Shown here in pieces: positions 59,695 through 64,000 of a DNA stretch of 64,000 nt. Source of the stretch: Stromatinia cepivora (lineage: Eukaryota; Ascomycota; Leotiomycetes; Helotiales; Sclerotiniaceae); assembly GCA_014898415.1 (NCBI GenBank), contig RCTD01000025.1, positions 806,001-870,000 of the forward strand. Reading direction: 5' to 3'. The notes below the pieces were generated by a model. The model had not been told where the DNA came from and did not search any database. It saw only the letters and a program-made list of their open reading frames with translations. Position numbers and translations under genes: made by a program. Position 1 is the first letter of the stretch, and each line of letters begins with the position of its first letter.

Positions 59695-60699
59695 TTTTGT
59701 TAATGAGAAAGATGATGAAAAAGACCAATCAAATATGACCTCCTTGCTACTCAAGAGTTGACAAGAGTTGACCGATATCTATTATGAGATCTGGTGCACG
59801 ACAATGAGGTAAATGTTATCAATTTTGATGTATAAGTGTTGATGGATAGAAGATTATTAAATGGATTAGGTTGTGGAAATAGATGAACCTGGGAAAGGCA
59901 ACTTTAAAGTTCTTCGTGTACGGGCTAAAACTGGTTGTTGCCTTATATGGAAATTCATGCCTTAAACCGAAAACGGCCACGATCAATATCACATGATCAT
60001 ATATACTATACTATCTCCGAGATCGCCAGTTCAGATGGGAAATCAGATTCCCCTATATTCGTAGCTTTGCGAGAACATTTTAATTCTAGTTATATATCTA
60101 GAAAGGACGTTCTAGTTTGGGCTATATCGCCGAGTTTTTATTATGAACAGGATATTATGAACATGATATATTGAAATTCAAAGTCTCAGACAATGTGCAG
60201 GAAATGCTACAGTAGCAGTGGAATATTATATACTGTTTCAAGTACTGGGTGTTTCTTGATTCACAACTATCTGCTAGGTGTCTATAATTAATTGAATAAA
60301 TGGATCAATACCTATATATTCGAAACCTTCAGTATAGCTATTGTAAAAGTAATCACCTCCATCCAATTAGGTAGAGATATCTAAAACCTTATGAAACTAT
60401 CTCCCACAACTTTTATGTTCATACACCTTCGAATTTCCCGATTGTTATCGTAAAGTCGCCCCAATTTCCTAGTACATCTATTCTCCTATTATCGTCGATT
60501 GATAGGACTTGGTCTGAAGAATCTTGTCTGTGTCTTTTTACAAAATAACGCCCGCTCCCATATGCCTACCCAGATGCCTAACCAAATGCAATCCACTGAC
60601 CCTGGTCTGCGCCGTCTTCATATACAAAGCCTTGACCTTTAATACGCCCATCCAAAACCCACCCTAATTTTGAGAATCACCAGATAGCTTTTCCCAGGC
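59695..60699. other. intergenic, no supported gene
   Basis: A 79-codon frame at 59935-60174 lacks family or splice support. The region includes the SR-gene promoter and the 3' region of the mitochondrial carrier gene. Confidence 0.45.
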
Positions 60700-61978
60700 T
60701 CACAAATCGGCTTCGTCGGCTCTCAATGCCAGTAAGAAATCCCTGGTCATCTCGAAACTGAGCCAACTACTCGCCATACTCGGGGCAACCTTGAGCAAAT
60801 TGGGTACAATCCCTTTGTACATGCCGACGAGACCTTCTTGTGCAATAATACTTCGGACAGCATGGAAAATTGATTTGTACTGATATCCCATACCAGACAT
60901 CGTGTTAATCTGGAAACGACGTCGAAGAACATCACTAAAAAGTGTTAATTTTAGGTTCAACAAGCATTAATAAAACCACTCACAATGGATATGTGCATGT
61001 TTGTGCTACTGCGCCGGATATAGCTCCAGCTGCTAACTTCCGTCCTGCATTGGGATTCTTGTCTCCTTCCGGAGTGAAATGCTTTCTTACAAGCTCATAA
61101 GTCATGAAGTTCAGACCAACCTTATCGCGTAGTTAGCATTGCAATTCGAATAACCAAACGACCAAAAGGTTCACACTTACGTAGGGCGCAACGCCAGCGA
61201 CAGTGGGTATAATCCCTCTATATAATGCAAGAACGCCACCTTCTGTCTTATACATTGTCTTCAATGTAGCAAACATGCCTGGTAGCTTAGTACTATGTTG
61301 ACCCAAAGCTGCGAAAGACGCAGACTGAATAGATAATCTGGTGCGAACAATGTCTAGAGGATACGTAAAGAACACGGAGGTAATTCCAGCAGCTCCGCCG
61401 CAAATGAGGCGTCTAAAAGAATTTAAGTCTGCGCCTGGAGAGGTTTCAAAGAACTAGGAAAGCGTAGGCAATCAGTAATTTGCTTTTCATACAAATGTTT
61501 CTACTGTTTTCAAAATACTCGAAAAGTCCGGCTGCTAGAGAAATAGTAAAAAGTCGAGGTATCTTTGGGCTCTTACCTTTTTGTAGAAATTATAACTTCC
61601 AAATTGGACAGCTGAATAGGGGACGATTCGAATGCAATTGGTGCCATTACCCCTCATGAGTCCGCGCCAACCTTCCTCTTTCCACATCTTCATAAGCCCC
61701 TTTCCTACGGACATCTTGTATTCTTCTCGTCCTACACTTTGTACTTGAAAGAGAATCTTGAGTCGTTCAAGGGGCGACACAACTGTTCTAGATACAGCAC
61801 CTGCCACTCCACCGGCGCAGAATGCGGCTATCACAGGCTGTGCGATCAGCTCTCTGATTTGCAGAACTTTGGGGCCATATTTGGGCGGGAGAATGTCATT
61901 CCTAGACTATATCAAAAAACTTTAGCACTTATACTAGGTATTGGGCAAGATTAAGAGAATAGAACATACGGCAGACAT
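60700..61978 (-). CDS. mitochondrial carrier family protein (YPR011C-like)
   Basis: Five exons (61978-61970, 61906-61577, 61453-61181, 61120-60984, 60934-60700) give 327 aa, normal for six-helix inner-membrane carriers. Exon 1 encodes only MSA. Three repeats each carry the Px[DE]xx[KR] signature: [20 protein letters not shown] and YPFDVLRRRF. They are paired with [39 protein letters not shown] and [19 protein letters not shown]. The RGNG and LRRRFQ sequences place it in the group of yeast YPR011C (adenosine 5'-phosphosulfate/PAPS carrier) and CoA or ATP-type carriers; the exact substrate is not certain. Apart from a few uncharged N-terminal residues there is no presequence, as usual. Confidence 0.88.
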
Positions 61979-63537
61979 CTCTAGGAAGGGTAGCTAAGCT
62001 ATGCACCCAAAAGGCCGGAAGCTTGACGCACACCTTAAACCCACCCGCGCATGCGAATCCGAAGAAGAATATTTCGAAATTGAAGGGCAGTTTCGATATT
62101 GGTAGGATATATGTAAACCTAGACTTTTAAGAAAGAAATAAGAAATTGATGATCAATTGCTGAATATTCCGTACAGGTACAATTAGGTAGAGATGTGGAG
62201 GTTGTGAGGCTGGCTGGGGTTGGCTTCTGTAGATGGAGCTTGAGTGGAAGAGATCAGGTAATAGTGCCACCAAATGGGATTTTCAATTTAGTCAGGGAGT
62301 AATAATGCGAAAGTAGAAGAGAATCAATAACAGGGTGGGTAATGAACCAGTTAGTCAAAAATACCTAGTGAATTAGAGAGACAAGAAAATTAAAGAAGTC
62401 TAGAATAATTTCATAGGTCTATGTTGTATTGGATTGGAAATTTAACAGGATTCCAGGGTGGATTGATATACCGGTAATGGAGGAGAACTTTAGACTCTCG
62501 AGCTCGGCCAGTAAAGTCAAGCGGAAAAAACTTTACTCTGCAAATCATTCATAAAGGGTTATGACGGAAAGTTCCATATTAGTCATTGGTAAGAAATTGA
62601 TCTGAATTTTTTCATTGTACATGTTCAAATATTTGACGCATTGGAATTCATATAGCGAATTTTGTTTATTCTTTCATACTAACTTTTGATTATCTTCATG
62701 AGTTTTACAACTTTTTACCAATACCAATACCAACGTTTGGAGCACGGAAGATCCATTAATGCATGGAGATAGAATTACCCCATAATTGCGGAAGTGATGT
62801 CAACTTGCCTAGAGCTTCCGTAGTTTCCCGTTAAACAACGACTACCTAGGTATGGATTTGCCGTTTGTTGGTAATTAGTAAGTTCATGAGTAATGAATAG
62901 GCTCAAAGAGTAGATAATCCAACAACTAAAATGTTGGGTGCAGTCTATAGAATATACTATTAACCTCACAATCAGAAGGTATAAGTGCTGATCTCAAAGT
63001 GAGTATGAACAGAGGAGCTGCATTTACTATGAGTTCCAATTTCATTGTGAAACTTCATTGAATTCTCATTGTGAATATGCCATGATATATAAATTTGAGC
63101 TGCTATTATTAGTAGAGATATACCAATAGGCAAGTCGGAAGGTACAACTATTGCTTAGGTAGGTAGTAATATTCATGTACCCACATATACCTGAGCAGGG
63201 AAAGCACGAGACTTCTTCCTTAAAACTGAGAAATTGAATATTTTTGACTCCTTTCACCACTTTAACGAGGCCGAGTACTTCCATAGATACAACTTGAAAG
63301 TACCCGATACTTCGGTTCCATTTGCTTCGGCCTTCCGGGCGGTGAGCCTTGACAGAAAATTCAAGAAAATTAATGCCTCAAAGCCACAAGGCATCAAAGA
63401 TCTCCACCGAAAATTTTAAGCGAATTCACGCACTGGGTCCATATTCCCAAATCTCTTCGAAATTGTTTTTTCTTCTCGCTGGAATCTATCAACGACTTCT
63501 CGACACCCTCGACGACAAACCCCCCAAATCGCCAACC
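61979..63537. other. intergenic, divergent promoters
   Basis: Lies between the start of the carrier gene (minus) and of RPL18 (plus). No supported gene or RNA; a few short AT-rich frames only. Confidence 0.5.
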
Positions 63538-64000
63538 ATGGGTAGGTGATACCGAATTTCATTCCAGCCATCGTATGCAAGTGGAAATTGAGTGGCTTTA
63601 CGATGAATTGAGATGAAGTTGAAAGACTGAACTCTCAAATCACATCGTAAAAGATCTCAATTATCTGCGCAACATTGTGTCTGTGCAAGACCGATGTGAA
63701 GAGCATACCTGATCATAGGCTGACGAGGAATTTTCTAACTAGGTATCGATCTTGACAACCACCACGTGCGCAACACTCACCGTAAGACGCCAAAGAGTGA
63801 CAATGTTTACCTTAAGTTGTTGGTAAAGCTCTACCGCTTCTTGGCTCGTAAGTTGTTGATATTGTTCTTCCTGACCAAAGTAACATGCATTAATTTCTGA
63901 TTCCTATTCAGGCCGAACTGAAGCTTCCTTCAACAAGGTCGTCCTCCGCAGACTTTTTATGTCCCGCATCAACAGACCTCCCGTTTCTATCTCCAGAATC
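63538..64000 (+). CDS. RPL18: 60S ribosomal protein L18 (5' part, cut by window end)
   Basis: Three exons are seen: 63538-63541 (ATGG only), 63743-63847 and 63912 to the window edge, encoding 66 residues. The product starts [20 protein letters not shown], then [20 protein letters not shown] and [20 protein letters not shown]. This is the highly conserved N-terminus of eL18, a structural protein of the large ribosomal subunit. The 4-nt first exon followed by a 201-nt intron is typical of fungal ribosomal protein genes, where a long first intron near the start supports high expression. Introns end CTAACTAG and TATTCAG. The remaining roughly 120 residues lie beyond the window. Confidence 0.95.

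Noticed and set aside
59935..60174. 79-codon plus-strand ORF
   Set aside because: No family match, AT-rich, overlaps the promoter region of the SR-protein gene.

Overview
This is a window of nuclear DNA from a filamentous ascomycete. Genes carry short GT-AG introns (about 50-60 nt, often with a CTAAC-like branch site). The proteins are typical Pezizomycotina ones, there is a dispersed 5S rRNA gene, and one block is saturated with C-to-T/G-to-A change as left by RIP (repeat-induced point mutation). Gene style and the sharply AT-rich, RIP-damaged block suggest a leotiomycete (Sclerotiniaceae-like); that placement is inference only.

Layout. (1) 1-9.4 kb is a gene-poor accessory stretch: a 5S pseudogene, a Tc1-type transposase end, lineage-specific ORFs including one intact 518-aa gene, a 42-bp minisatellite, a hairpin element, a damaged APH-type kinase gene, and the last exons of a gene cut off at the edge of the AT block. 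(2) 9.4-23.95 kb is an AT-rich graveyard of three transposons: a minus-strand Ty3/gypsy element, a plus-strand Ty3/gypsy chromovirus with both LTRs (15501-22923), and a pogo/Fot-type transposase remnant directly after the 3' LTR. The chromovirus carries an unexplained antisense reading frame between its chromodomain and 3' LTR. A near-perfect 13-bp tandem array sits inside the integrase remnant of the minus-strand element. (3) 24.5-34 kb returns to normal genes: a membrane-anchored histidine phosphatase, a small DUF1761-like membrane protein, an intact 5S rRNA gene and a large MIT-domain protein. (4) 34-39 kb is mostly intergenic with a 9-bp minisatellite. (5) 39-64 kb is dense core genome: 5-oxoprolinase, fimbrin, a hotdog thioesterase, a RING-like/ankyrin-like protein, a sterol O-acyltransferase, a DDHD phospholipase, an SR-type RNA-binding protein, a mitochondrial carrier and the 5' end of ribosomal protein L18.

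The core genes do not form one pathway. They cover glutathione turnover (5-oxoprolinase), actin bundling (fimbrin), lipid metabolism (thioesterase, sterol acyltransferase, DDHD lipase), splicing (SR protein), mitochondrial transport and translation (L18, 5S). I joined exons by hand from splice signals and frame; for every multi-exon gene given as complete the summed exon length is a multiple of three.
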